Program-made: the position numbers and the translations under genes | NCBI GenBank assembly: GCA_965230485.1 | Contig: CBDDLA010000001.1 | Coordinates: forward strand, 1,488,001 to 1,552,000 | DNA length: 64,000 nucleotides | DNA from: Putridiphycobacter sp965230485 | GTDB lineage: Bacteria > Bacteroidota > Bacteroidia > Flavobacteriales_D > Crocinitomicaceae | Reading direction: 5' to 3' | Part shown: positions 8,629 to 17,072 of the stretch, piece after piece | Numbering within the stretch: the first letter of the stretch is position 1 | Layout: the number at the start of each line of letters is the position of its first letter | The notes under the pieces: model-generated | What the model saw: the letters and a program-made list of their open reading frames with translations, nothing else | Database searches by the model: none | What the model was told of the DNA's origin: nothing

Positions 8629-9302
8629 AGTGGAAATACCTCTCCTACCCTCTAAATAGTGATGCCTTCGGGTATGGTGATGGCAAACGGTTTAAAATCG
8701 ACTTTGTTCGATCAATGTGTTGTGGAGACACCAGCAATAATTCTGAATTCTCCATGCCAACTCATTATGGTACCCATCTCGATTATCCCTTTCATTTTTC
8801 TGATAGCGGTGCCAAGTCCAATCAGTACCAAGCACAAGATTTTATTTTTAATAGGGTATCAATGGTTGACTTAAGCGAAAAGGATAGGATTGAAGATTTG
8901 ATCATTAAAAATGAGCACCTTCCTTTAGCTGAAATCGACCCTAAAACTGATTTTTTAATTATTAAAACAGGCTTTTGCCATAAACGTTTCACTGAAACTT
9001 ATTGGAAATACGGTTATGGATTTCATCCAGAAACAGCTGCCCATATTAAATCTCACCTGCCATTGGTTAAGGCTATTGGATTTGACCTAATCTCCTTAAA
9101 TTCATATCAGCACAGACCATTGGGAAGAGAAGCTCACAAAGCTTTCTTAATTGAACAAGATATATTGATTGTGGAAGAACTGGATTTACGAACCGTTTCA
9201 GCAAAGGACAAAATCAATACATTGATTGTTGCACCACTTTTATTAGATAATGCGGATGGTGCACCATGTACCATTTTTACAGAAATAGCAGATGAGAATT
9301 AA
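8625..9302 (+). CDS. Cyclase family protein (metal-dependent hydrolase)
   Basis: This 225-residue protein has the family signature HYGTHLDYPFHF at residues 47-58, the HxGTHxDxPxH metal site of bacterial kynurenine formamidases and related cyclases. Family members hydrolyse amides, esters or lactones. The start overlaps the epimerase stop by 4 bases, and the end overlaps the HAD gene by 11 bases. In this setting it could open a lactone or remove an N-formyl or acyl group from a sugar acid. A tryptophan-pathway role is not supported by the neighbours. The substrate is unknown. Confidence 0.85.
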   Translation: MKWKYLSYPLNSDAFGYGDGKRFKIDFVRSMCCGDTSNNSEFSMPTHYGTHLDYPFHFSDSGAKSNQYQAQDFIFNRVSMVDLSEKDRIEDLIIKNEHLPLAEIDPKTDFLIIKTGFCHKRFTETYWKYGYGFHPETAAHIKSHLPLVKAIGFDLISLNSYQHRPLGREAHKAFLIEQDILIVEELDLRTVSAKDKINTLIVAPLLLDNADGAPCTIFTEIADEN

Positions 9303-9945
9303 AGCCATTTTTTATGATTTTGATGGGGTTATTAAGGAATCTACGCAGATAAAAACGGCTGCTTTTTATGAGCTTTACTTGCCACATGGCAAACACATTG
9401 CCGAAAAAGCTGTTAAACATCATATTGAGCACGGAGGAATATCCAGATTTGAAAAGTTTAAATACTACCATCAAACTTTTTTAGGTATTGCACTTTCTGA
9501 TGATGAAATTCAAACACTGGCCGCTTTATTTTCAAAACTGGTTTTCAAAAAAATTATTGATTCTGCCTATGTATCCGGGGCCCTCGAATCTATAAAAAAC
9601 CTAAGTCACACGTTTGATCAATTCATTGTTACAGGTACACCACAGTCAGAAATTGAGGACATTCTTAACGCCCTCAATATAAGGCAGTGCTTCAAGGGAG
9701 TTTATGGCTCTCCAACTAATAAGATTGACATCTCATCCAATATTCTTGAAACCTATCATCTGAAGTCTGATCAAGTGGTTTTCATAGGAGATGCCTCTAC
9801 CGATTATAAAGCTGCACTTCATCACAATTTTCATTTTATTCTAAGAGAACATGAAGAAAATGCAGATCTATTTAAAACGGTAGAAGTCATTAAATCAAAA
9901 AATCTCGATAATTTAGAAACGATATTAACAAAATTAAATCAATGA
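9292..9945 (+). CDS. HAD family phosphatase
   Basis: This 217-residue HAD hydrolase has motif I YDFDGVI at residues 8-14 (nucleophile D9 and acid/base D11), a helical cap with HGGISRFEKF, motif II VTGTPQSE and motif IV FIGDASTDYKAA. The layout resembles phosphoglycolate phosphatase-type enzymes that dephosphorylate sugar phosphates. It overlaps the cyclase gene by 11 bases and the dehydrogenase gene by 4. A phosphatase step is common in pathways to sugar acids such as KDO and KDN, and this one may serve the same purpose here. Its exact substrate is not evident. Confidence 0.88.
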   Translation: MRIKAIFYDFDGVIKESTQIKTAAFYELYLPHGKHIAEKAVKHHIEHGGISRFEKFKYYHQTFLGIALSDDEIQTLAALFSKLVFKKIIDSAYVSGALESIKNLSHTFDQFIVTGTPQSEIEDILNALNIRQCFKGVYGSPTNKIDISSNILETYHLKSDQVVFIGDASTDYKAALHHNFHFILREHEENADLFKTVEVIKSKNLDNLETILTKLNQ

Positions 9946-10856
9946 AAATAGCCGTAACGTCACCATCATTCTCAAAACACCCGGAATTGATTAAAGAAAT
10001 GAGTGACTCATTTTCTGATTTTAAATTAAATAGTGAAGGAAAACGATTTAATGAAGCAGCACTCATAGATTATTTGAGTGGGTATGATGCTGCAATTGTT
10101 GGATTAGATCAAATTACCAAAACTGTTATTGATGCATTGCCAGACTTAAAAATTATTGCGAAATATGGTGTTGGGTTAAATAATATTGATCTTGAATATT
10201 GTCGTCAAAAAAATATTACCATTGGCTGGACTGGAGGGGTTAATAAACTATCGGTAGCTGAGATGGTTATTGGAAACGCTATCTCACTGCTAAGAAATCT
10301 ATACGTTAGTTCGAACCAATTGTCGAATGGTGAATGGATTAAAAACGGCGGTGTACAACTGACCGGTAAGACCGTAGGTATTATAGGTGTTGGATATATA
10401 GGAAAAGAGGTTGTCCGCCTGTTACAACCTTTCCATTGCAAAATTCTAGCAAATGATATTATAGATCAGGATGATTATTATGATGCCAATGGACTCATTA
10501 AAGCCTCTAAGGAAACGATTTACCAGGAAGCGGATATCATAACTATCCATACACCGTTAACAGAGGAAACTGAACATATGATTAGTGCGTCTAGTATTCA
10601 ACAAATGAAAAGTCAGGCTATTATTATTAACACAGCCAGAGGAGGTATTGTTGAGGAGCAAGTTTTAAAAAAAGCCCTTTTAAACAAAACAATAGGAGGT
10701 GCAGCACTAGATGTATATGAAAATGAGCCTGCCACAGATCTTTCTTTGCTTAATATTCCTAACCTTATCAATACACCTCATATAGGGGGTAATTCAAAAG
10801 AGGCAGTATATTTAATGGGTATGAGTGCCATTAATCATTTAAAGGAAAACAAATGA
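9942..10856 (+). CDS. D-isomer-specific 2-hydroxyacid dehydrogenase
   Basis: This 304-residue protein has the NAD-binding Rossmann motif GVGYIG at residues 149-154, the catalytic arginine in NTARGGIV, the glutamate in DVYENEP and the catalytic histidine H280 in TPHIGGN. It resembles the catalytic part of phosphoglycerate dehydrogenase but lacks any ACT domain. Family members interconvert 2-keto and 2-hydroxy acids. Overlaps of 4 bases on both sides tie it to the HAD and SGNH genes. In this operon it may reduce or oxidise a sugar-acid intermediate; ordinary serine synthesis is less likely here. Confidence 0.88.
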   Translation: MKIAVTSPSFSKHPELIKEMSDSFSDFKLNSEGKRFNEAALIDYLSGYDAAIVGLDQITKTVIDALPDLKIIAKYGVGLNNIDLEYCRQKNITIGWTGGVNKLSVAEMVIGNAISLLRNLYVSSNQLSNGEWIKNGGVQLTGKTVGIIGVGYIGKEVVRLLQPFHCKILANDIIDQDDYYDANGLIKASKETIYQEADIITIHTPLTEETEHMISASSIQQMKSQAIIINTARGGIVEEQVLKKALLNKTIGGAALDVYENEPATDLSLLNIPNLINTPHIGGNSKEAVYLMGMSAINHLKENK

Positions 10857-11620
10857 AAAAAAAACTGAGTCACCTTTTTTTTAAGATGCTAGAGACTTTG
10901 TTCTTCATTAGGGTAAAGTTCTTCCAGTTGAAAAATGCTAATAAAAAAAAGGTCTTGGTTTATACTGATTCAAGAGGCCATGAAATCACAAAGCTGTACA
11001 ACAAGCACAATCCATTTTCCTCTTACGCAAAATACCTTATAAAAACGTATTGTGCCGAAGTGTATATCTGCCCTGAAAAGCACACCACACTTTTCGATTT
11101 TCTGTATTTTATTGAACAAAATCAAAAGCAATATGATTACGTAGTCCTTCATGTTGGCGTCGTAGATTTTGCTCCCCGTCCTATCTCGCAGTTAGCTAGC
11201 ATTCTAAAACTAAAAGCAGAAAAAATTTCGACCATATTCGGTGCCAGCACCCTTCACAATTTAGAACAATTTGAAGGATATGATGTATTATATAATGACG
11301 AAAAAACCTCATCAATTGTGCCGAGTTTTTTGTTGGATAAGATAGCGCCCAAACTTTCAGAAATACAGAATTTAATATGGATCAATTGCAACCCGGTATT
11401 ATCTGATTGGGATGGGAATTATAATAAAAAAAGGCCTGCAAATACCAATATGGTTCAGCAAAAAAGTCTAGATTTACAAGCCCAGATAAAAGACGTTAAA
11501 ACAATTGATTTAACAGGCTGGGAAAGAGATGAAATAATCAAATATACTTGCGATAATGTTCATTTAACACAGGCGGGTATGATATATATTGAAAATAACA
11601 TAAAAGCATTCATTCCGTAA
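10853..11620 (+). CDS. SGNH/GDSL-like hydrolase
   Basis: This 255-residue protein is not close to a named family, but the SGNH blocks can be seen. Block I is VYTDSRGHE with candidate nucleophile S40, a block III-like HVGVVDF lies at 100-106, and block V is DNVHLTQAGM with candidate D234 and H237. SGNH enzymes are esterases or acyltransferases, and in polysaccharide loci they often add or remove acetyl groups. The basic, hydrophobic N-terminus (residues 8-25) could be a membrane-proximal helix but is not a convincing signal peptide. The start overlaps the dehydrogenase stop by 4 bases. The function as an acyl-ester enzyme is inferred. Confidence 0.62.
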   Translation: MKKKLSHLFFKMLETLFFIRVKFFQLKNANKKKVLVYTDSRGHEITKLYNKHNPFSSYAKYLIKTYCAEVYICPEKHTTLFDFLYFIEQNQKQYDYVVLHVGVVDFAPRPISQLASILKLKAEKISTIFGASTLHNLEQFEGYDVLYNDEKTSSIVPSFLLDKIAPKLSEIQNLIWINCNPVLSDWDGNYNKKRPANTNMVQQKSLDLQAQIKDVKTIDLTGWERDEIIKYTCDNVHLTQAGMIYIENNIKAFIP

Positions 11621-11643
11621 TTGTTAAAATGGCAATTAAGTGA

Positions 11644-11651
11644 TACTTTTG
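11644..11651 (+). promoter_or_regulatory. Bacteroidota-type -7 element (TACTTTTG)
   Basis: TACTTTTG fits TAnnTTTG and lies only 10 bases before the ATG of the DUF115 gene, in a 41-base gap. If used, the mRNA leader would be very short. It may be an internal promoter that lets the last three genes of the locus be transcribed apart from the sugar-acid genes. Confidence 0.4.
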
Positions 11652-11661
11652 TAGCATAGGT

Positions 11662-12462
11662 ATGATTAAAGAAATAGGAAAAAAACTCATCCCCTCTAAA
11701 TTATTGGAACAACCAGGCTATTTTCAGGGCTTTGATAGTAAGAAATTAAAAGCGCTTCAAAATAAGTTTAAAGGAAAAAGGTGCTTTGTGCTAGGCAATG
11801 GCCCTTCCCTTAACAAAACAGACTTAAGACTTTTGGAAAATGAATATAGCTTTGCCGTTAACGGTATCTTCTATAAAACAGAAGAAGTCGGTTATAAACC
11901 AACTTTTTATGTTGTAGAAGATAGACATGTCATGGGAGATAACGTAGAAAAAATCAACGCATTTGACTGTGAATATAAATTTTTTCCAAGCGCTTATAAA
12001 AAGAAAGTAACCAATCGGAAAAACACTCTGTTTTTTAATATGGATGTTGGCTTTTATGTAGAAAAAAGCAAGCATTTTGAGCGCCCTAGATTTTCAAAAG
12101 ATTGTTCTCAGGTGATTTATTGTGGTCAATCAGTAACATTCATTAATCTTCAGCTGGCCTATTATCTAGGATTTTCAGAAATTTATTTGATTGGAATGGA
12201 TTTCAGTTATGTTATTCCCGATAGCGTCAAAAAAATAAAAGGAGCTGTTATTGAAAGCACCGAGGATGATGTCAATCATTTTCATCCAGACTATTTTGGT
12301 AAAGGGAAAAAGTGGCATGACCCCAAATTACACAATGTGCTAGCCAGTTACAAGTTACACAAACAAGTGTTTGAGGCAGATGGTAGAAAAATTCTGAATG
12401 CAACAGCAGGCGGAAAACTTGAATTATTTGAGCGAGTAGATTATAATAGCTTATTTAATTAA
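11662..12462 (+). CDS. DUF115 / MptE-like protein, candidate CMP-ulosonate (sialyl) transferase
   Basis: This 266-residue protein has RCFVLGNGPSLNKTDL at residues 40-55, VNGIFYKTEEVGYKP at 66-80 and GFSEIYLIGMDFSY at 170-183. These fit the DUF115 (6-hydroxymethylpterin diphosphokinase MptE-like) fold. The same three features occur in this order in GT42 sialyltransferases such as Campylobacter Cst-II, which begins with AGNGPSL and has a CGIDFYEG strand end. A His-rich segment (NHFHPDYF) lies where the GT42 catalytic base would be expected. DUF115 is also part of the Maf proteins that place nonulosonic acids on flagellin. With a CMP-sugar synthetase upstream, a transferase role is attractive but inferred. 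Confidence 0.72.
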   Translation: MIKEIGKKLIPSKLLEQPGYFQGFDSKKLKALQNKFKGKRCFVLGNGPSLNKTDLRLLENEYSFAVNGIFYKTEEVGYKPTFYVVEDRHVMGDNVEKINAFDCEYKFFPSAYKKKVTNRKNTLFFNMDVGFYVEKSKHFERPRFSKDCSQVIYCGQSVTFINLQLAYYLGFSEIYLIGMDFSYVIPDSVKKIKGAVIESTEDDVNHFHPDYFGKGKKWHDPKLHNVLASYKLHKQVFEADGRKILNATAGGKLELFERVDYNSLFN

Positions 12463-12467
12463 TAGTA

Positions 12468-13463
12468 ATGTTTAAGGAAGAAATACTTAGCTCAATTCGC
12501 TCAATGACTTTTTTAATTACCGGTGGTGCTGGTTTCATTGGGTCTAACCTGGTCGAAAAACTGCTGACACTTCAAGCTAAAAAAGTCATTGTTTTAGATG
12601 ACCTTTCTACAGGCTATTATGAAAATATAGAAGCGTTTATTCCGAACCAAAACTTTGAGTTTATAGAAGGATCAATTACCGATTTATCAACCTGTCTTAG
12701 CGCCTTTAAGAATGTGGACATAGTATTTCAGATGGCAGCTCTAGGTAGTGTACCAAGAAGTATCGATCGTCCTCAAGCTACTAACAATGTGAATGTAAAC
12801 GGTTTTCTTAATGTATTATGGGCCGCGAAAGAAGCTAATATAAAGAAAGTTGTGTATTCTTCTTCCTCTTCGGTTTATGGTGATAATAACACAAGCCCTA
12901 AAGTTGAAGATCAGCTTGGTAAGCCATTATCGCCCTATGCTGTTTCAAAGCGCACTAACGAGTTATACGCTCAAACCTTTTCAGATTTGTATGGTTTGAA
13001 AACTATTGGACTGAGGTATTTTAATGTTTTCGGGCCAAAACAAAATGTAAAAGGCGCATATGCGGCGGTTATTCCAATTTTCATTTCCAACCTATTAAGT
13101 AAACAGCCGTGCCAAATAAATGGTGATGGCACCATATCACGCGACTTTACATTTGTTGACAATGTTTTAAACGCTAATATTTTAGCTGCCTTTACAGATT
13201 TGAAAGAAGCTCATGATGTTTTTAATATCGCTCTAGGTGGAAAACTATCATTAAACGATTTATATCGTTACATTGAGCAAGAAATCCAATCAGGATTAGC
13301 CCCAATTTATAAGGAAAAGCGGATTGGAGACATTGAAAACAGTCAGGCAAATATTTCAAAGGCAAAATCTGCACTTGGATATGAACCGAGTCGTTCCATT
13401 GAAGATGATCTGGCGAAAACCATCAATTGGTATAAAAACAAGTTACAAAAAGAGCTTGTTTAG
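12468..13463 (+). CDS. UDP-hexose / UDP-N-acetylhexosamine 4-epimerase-like protein
   Basis: This 331-residue extended SDR has TGGAGFIGSN at residues 18-27, VYSSSSSVYGD at 129-139, catalytic Y157 and K161 in SPYAVSKRTNE, RYFNVFGP, and NGDGTISRDFTFVDN. This set closely matches the WbpP/TviC type that interconverts UDP-GlcNAc and UDP-GalNAc, and less closely GalE. The short N-terminal extension before the fold is also seen in WbpP. It follows the DUF115 gene by 5 bases and would supply a sugar nucleotide for the polysaccharide. The choice between N-acetylated and plain hexose substrate is not certain. Confidence 0.88.
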   Translation: MFKEEILSSIRSMTFLITGGAGFIGSNLVEKLLTLQAKKVIVLDDLSTGYYENIEAFIPNQNFEFIEGSITDLSTCLSAFKNVDIVFQMAALGSVPRSIDRPQATNNVNVNGFLNVLWAAKEANIKKVVYSSSSSVYGDNNTSPKVEDQLGKPLSPYAVSKRTNELYAQTFSDLYGLKTIGLRYFNVFGPKQNVKGAYAAVIPIFISNLLSKQPCQINGDGTISRDFTFVDNVLNANILAAFTDLKEAHDVFNIALGGKLSLNDLYRYIEQEIQSGLAPIYKEKRIGDIENSQANISKAKSALGYEPSRSIEDDLAKTINWYKNKLQKELV

Positions 13464-13535
13464 CAATATTTAACGCTATTTTCAGTTAAAAAAAGACTAA
13501 TCTATTTTTTTCAATTAATTTTATAAAAAAAAGTA

Positions 13536-15014
13536 GTGGGCATTATTAAAAGACAAGCACTGCAATCCAGCATCATTAATTTTGTTGGAATTGCTTTTGG
13601 TTCGGTTTCTCGCATGTCAATGCCATTTATCTTAACACCAGGCCAAATTGGAATCATTGAGTTACTAAACTCTATTTCCGGAATGTTTATAGTCATCTTT
13701 AACATGGGCTATAATCTGGTTTTAAAAAAATTGTTTCCAAAATACAGGGATAATGAAAATGGGCACGCTGGTTTTCTGGTATTAGGTTTTTTGTTGTCTT
13801 TTATAGGTATTGGATTGGCCATTCTTACTTTTTATATCGGCGAAGATTATTTTTTAAGTAACCAGGAAACAGACACCCCCATTATTAAGCGTTACGCTTT
13901 TCTGATACCAATGCTCATATTTTTTAGAATCATTTTTCTAAATCTGGATGGATATGTAAGAATCCTTTACAAGACCGTTATTGGTGTTTTTCTAGACAGT
14001 TTTTTAACTAAGGTAACATTACTCATACTATTGGTACTATTTGCAAAGTCATTGGTTTTTTACGAAAATTTTGTTTACCTCTATGCACTCATTATGGCAC
14101 TTCCTGGAATTATCATTATTGTTTATGCAATTGCTAAAACCGAAAAGATCATATTGCCAAAGAAGGAACTCTTTCACAAGGAAAACAGGCTTAGATCTTT
14201 TGTGCTTTTTGGCATTCTATCCGGTTCATCTTATTCTATTGTCCAATACGTTGATATCATGATGATTTATAAAGTCATTCCGGAAAAACCTGAGGATTAT
14301 GTAGCTGTCTATTCTGTCATGTTATTTGCCTCCATGCTAATCGTAATCCCAGCCAAAAGCTTAAATAAAATTTCTTCTGTTGTGCTTGCTGAATCCTGGA
14401 AAGACAATGACCTTGAAAATATTGAAGACATTTATAAAAGAAGTTGTCTAAACCTACTTATTATTGGAGGTTATCTCTTTATCATTGGTTGGAGTTGCAT
14501 CACCCCGGCCCTTAGCTTTCTGCCGGAATATCAATTGGGAAAATATGTGTTTTTCTTTTTGGGCTTAGGTAGAGTCGTTGAATTAGCAACCGGTGTGAAT
14601 ACCGACGTCATTGAGACATCTGAAAAATATAAGTATAATACGTATTTCAACGTGGCACTTGCACTAATTGTGATTGTATTAAATTATATTTTCATATCCC
14701 TTTACGGCATTGTTGGTGCAGCAGCCGCCACACTTTTGGGCATCATTATTATTAACCTTCTAAAAGCTTCACTTTTAAAATCAACGTATCAATTTAAAGT
14801 GTTTGATCGTCAATTCCTGAAAGCTTCAATATTGGTCGTCGGCTTTATCACAGTGATTTCATTAGTAGATTATACAGTCCATCCTATCGCAAAAATGGCC
14901 ATTAACTTTTCCGTCATCAGCCTTATATTTTGGATACTTGTTATTAAGTTGAAATTATCAAAAGATATGACTGAAACCTATGAAAGGTTCAAAAATAGAT
15001 TTCTAAAAGGTTAG
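13536..15014 (+). CDS. Polysaccharide flippase (Wzx/MOP superfamily)
   Basis: This 492-residue hydrophobic protein has about 12-14 membrane segments and the N-terminal pattern of the MOP exporter superfamily (IGIIELLNSISGMFIVIFN). It would flip lipid-linked oligosaccharide from the cytoplasmic to the periplasmic face. The start is a GTG at 13536, the first usable start before the first membrane helix. The 72-base gap from the epimerase gene is AT-rich with no clear terminator. It closes the locus and overlaps the convergent M1 peptidase gene by 4 bases. No Wzy-type polymerase is recognised nearby. Confidence 0.88.
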   Translation: MGIIKRQALQSSIINFVGIAFGSVSRMSMPFILTPGQIGIIELLNSISGMFIVIFNMGYNLVLKKLFPKYRDNENGHAGFLVLGFLLSFIGIGLAILTFYIGEDYFLSNQETDTPIIKRYAFLIPMLIFFRIIFLNLDGYVRILYKTVIGVFLDSFLTKVTLLILLVLFAKSLVFYENFVYLYALIMALPGIIIIVYAIAKTEKIILPKKELFHKENRLRSFVLFGILSGSSYSIVQYVDIMMIYKVIPEKPEDYVAVYSVMLFASMLIVIPAKSLNKISSVVLAESWKDNDLENIEDIYKRSCLNLLIIGGYLFIIGWSCITPALSFLPEYQLGKYVFFFLGLGRVVELATGVNTDVIETSEKYKYNTYFNVALALIVIVLNYIFISLYGIVGAAAATLLGIIIINLLKASLLKSTYQFKVFDRQFLKASILVVGFITVISLVDYTVHPIAKMAINFSVISLIFWILVIKLKLSKDMTETYERFKNRFLKG

Positions 15015-16915
15015 TTGACTCCCAGTATCTCATCAATAGTTTGGTAAGAAACAGCATGATAATTATCGCGAGCCTTCTTGTATACCGCCATGGCAAAGGC
15101 CATATCATTCACCGATTGGTTCGCCAAGGCTTCGTAAATAGGCTCTAAGAATTTTCGTCTTCCAACTTCGATTAGAAAATCTTCAATAAATGGTCTAACC
15201 CCATAATAATTTTGTTCAATGGCTTTTACAAACCACTCTGCCTTAATCTCCGCATTCCCCGATCTTGACAATCCATAGGTAAGATCTAAATCTCTCATAA
15301 AATGATGCCCCATTTTATTGTAAGGGACCTGGCGTATAAAATGAATCCATTCTTGTGTTACCCATCCTAATGTATCTAATCTTAAGTTTTTAACAACACT
15401 ATTCGAATCAAGTTCTTGTACCAAATTATCAATATTTGAAAATTTATTGGATGCCACCGTTCTTGCATTTGATGGAATGTTTTTTTCATAAATCCATTCT
15501 AAAGTATTAAAAGAAACATCATTTGGCTCCAGCAAAAAGTAGTTCAAATATGAAATAAAAGTCTCTGTTGTCAATGTTTGGAACTGGTGTGCTTCAAAAT
15601 ATTGTTTGACAAAAGCATCAAACTTTTCTCTTCCCACCTTTTCTTCTAAACTTTGTAAAAATAGCGCCCCCTTTACATAGGCTATGGCAGTCATACCATC
15701 ATCAGGATTCCTTCCTTCCAAATCCAGTTTTAGTTTGGTATCTTCAGGATGTTTTCCAGCTAAAATATCAGCATTTTCTTCGTACAATTCCTGCACCTCA
15801 ATAGCCATTAACATATCTGCTTGTTCTTTTCCGTAAAGGGCCTCCATAATCCTATTCTCAAAGTATACTGTAAATCCTTCGTTAAGCCAAAAGTCATTCC
15901 AGGTAGCATTGGTGACCAAATTTCCGGACCAGGAATGTGCTAATTCATGTGCAATTAACGATACTAAAGAGCGGTCTCCGGCAATGATAGTTGGTGTAGC
16001 AAATGTTAATCGAGGGTTTTCCATTCCACCAAATGGAAATGCTGGTGGCAAGACCAATATATCGTATTGATCCCAGGTATAAGGTCCATATAGCCCTTCT
16101 GCCACCTCTATCATCTTTTCTACATCCACAAATTCAAAAGCGGCCTTGTTAATCAATGCAGGTTCAGCGTAAACCCCTGCCCTATCACTAATGGATTCAT
16201 ATACAAGGTCACCAACTCCCATGGCGATTAGATAAGATGGTATTGGTTGTGGCATTTCAAATTGATAATACCCTTGCCCATTATTCTCTTTGGGATTGGT
16301 TGCACTCATGACAACCATTAAATTAGAATCGCATGCAATTTCAGCAGAATATGTAATTCTATTACTTGGGGTATCTTGGCAAGGAATCCATGAACGTGTT
16401 AAAATGGCTTGACCTTGTGTAAATAAAAAAGGGCTCTTTTTGCCAGCAGTTTGAATGGGGTCTAACCACATTAAGGCCTCTGCATTTTTTCTCGTTTCGT
16501 AATAGATCGTAACTGTTTTCGAATAGGATGCTATAGGGACGGTTAGTGGTGCACCCAGTAATTCATCAGTGTCTCCAACACTGTAAACAACCTCTTCTTC
16601 ATCCACTTCTACTTTTGAAATATATAGATTTTTAGTATCAAAAATTATCTCTTCAACACCTGTTACATTGGAAATATCATGTGTAACTGATCCCTTTAAT
16701 TGTCTACGGTCAAAATCTACTGACAGGTTTAAATGTAAATGGTCAGAATGGGCATCATTAACATTTGAATAAGAATGATGATCTTCAACCTCTTTTTTAC
16801 CAACTTTTTTAACTTCAATAGTAGCATCTTCATTCTCTCCATTCATACAGCCACTAGCCACAAAAAAGATGAATATCAGCCAAATTTTCCAGTATTTTCC
16901 CGTGTTGTTTTTCAT
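15011..16915 (-). CDS. M1 family aminopeptidase lipoprotein (leukotriene A4 hydrolase-like)
   Basis: This 634-residue protein has a lipoprotein signal (VASGC, C23), so it is probably membrane-anchored. It carries the M1 aminopeptidase motif GGMEN at residues 296-300 and the zinc site HELAH at 323-327 with third ligand E346 (WLNEGF). The C-terminal helical part matches the leukotriene A4 hydrolase type. Enzymes of this kind trim N-terminal residues from peptides in the envelope. Two POT peptide transporters are encoded divergently next to it, which suggests linked peptide scavenging. The gene is convergent with the flippase gene. Confidence 0.94.
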   Translation of the reverse strand: MKNNTGKYWKIWLIFIFFVASGCMNGENEDATIEVKKVGKKEVEDHHSYSNVNDAHSDHLHLNLSVDFDRRQLKGSVTHDISNVTGVEEIIFDTKNLYISKVEVDEEEVVYSVGDTDELLGAPLTVPIASYSKTVTIYYETRKNAEALMWLDPIQTAGKKSPFLFTQGQAILTRSWIPCQDTPSNRITYSAEIACDSNLMVVMSATNPKENNGQGYYQFEMPQPIPSYLIAMGVGDLVYESISDRAGVYAEPALINKAAFEFVDVEKMIEVAEGLYGPYTWDQYDILVLPPAFPFGGMENPRLTFATPTIIAGDRSLVSLIAHELAHSWSGNLVTNATWNDFWLNEGFTVYFENRIMEALYGKEQADMLMAIEVQELYEENADILAGKHPEDTKLKLDLEGRNPDDGMTAIAYVKGALFLQSLEEKVGREKFDAFVKQYFEAHQFQTLTTETFISYLNYFLLEPNDVSFNTLEWIYEKNIPSNARTVASNKFSNIDNLVQELDSNSVVKNLRLDTLGWVTQEWIHFIRQVPYNKMGHHFMRDLDLTYGLSRSGNAEIKAEWFVKAIEQNYYGVRPFIEDFLIEVGRRKFLEPIYEALANQSVNDMAFAMAVYKKARDNYHAVSYQTIDEILGVN

Positions 16916-17072
16916 GAGCGAAAAATAGGTAATTCTAAACAGAATTCAAGCATTTTGTTTAAAATTACAGTAATACAGGATTTAGCCCGCTCACACAATA
17001 AAGCGACCTAACATGACATTTTACTTTTTTTTTTCTTACTTTCACGTTCTACATTTTTAACAAAAAAATAAT

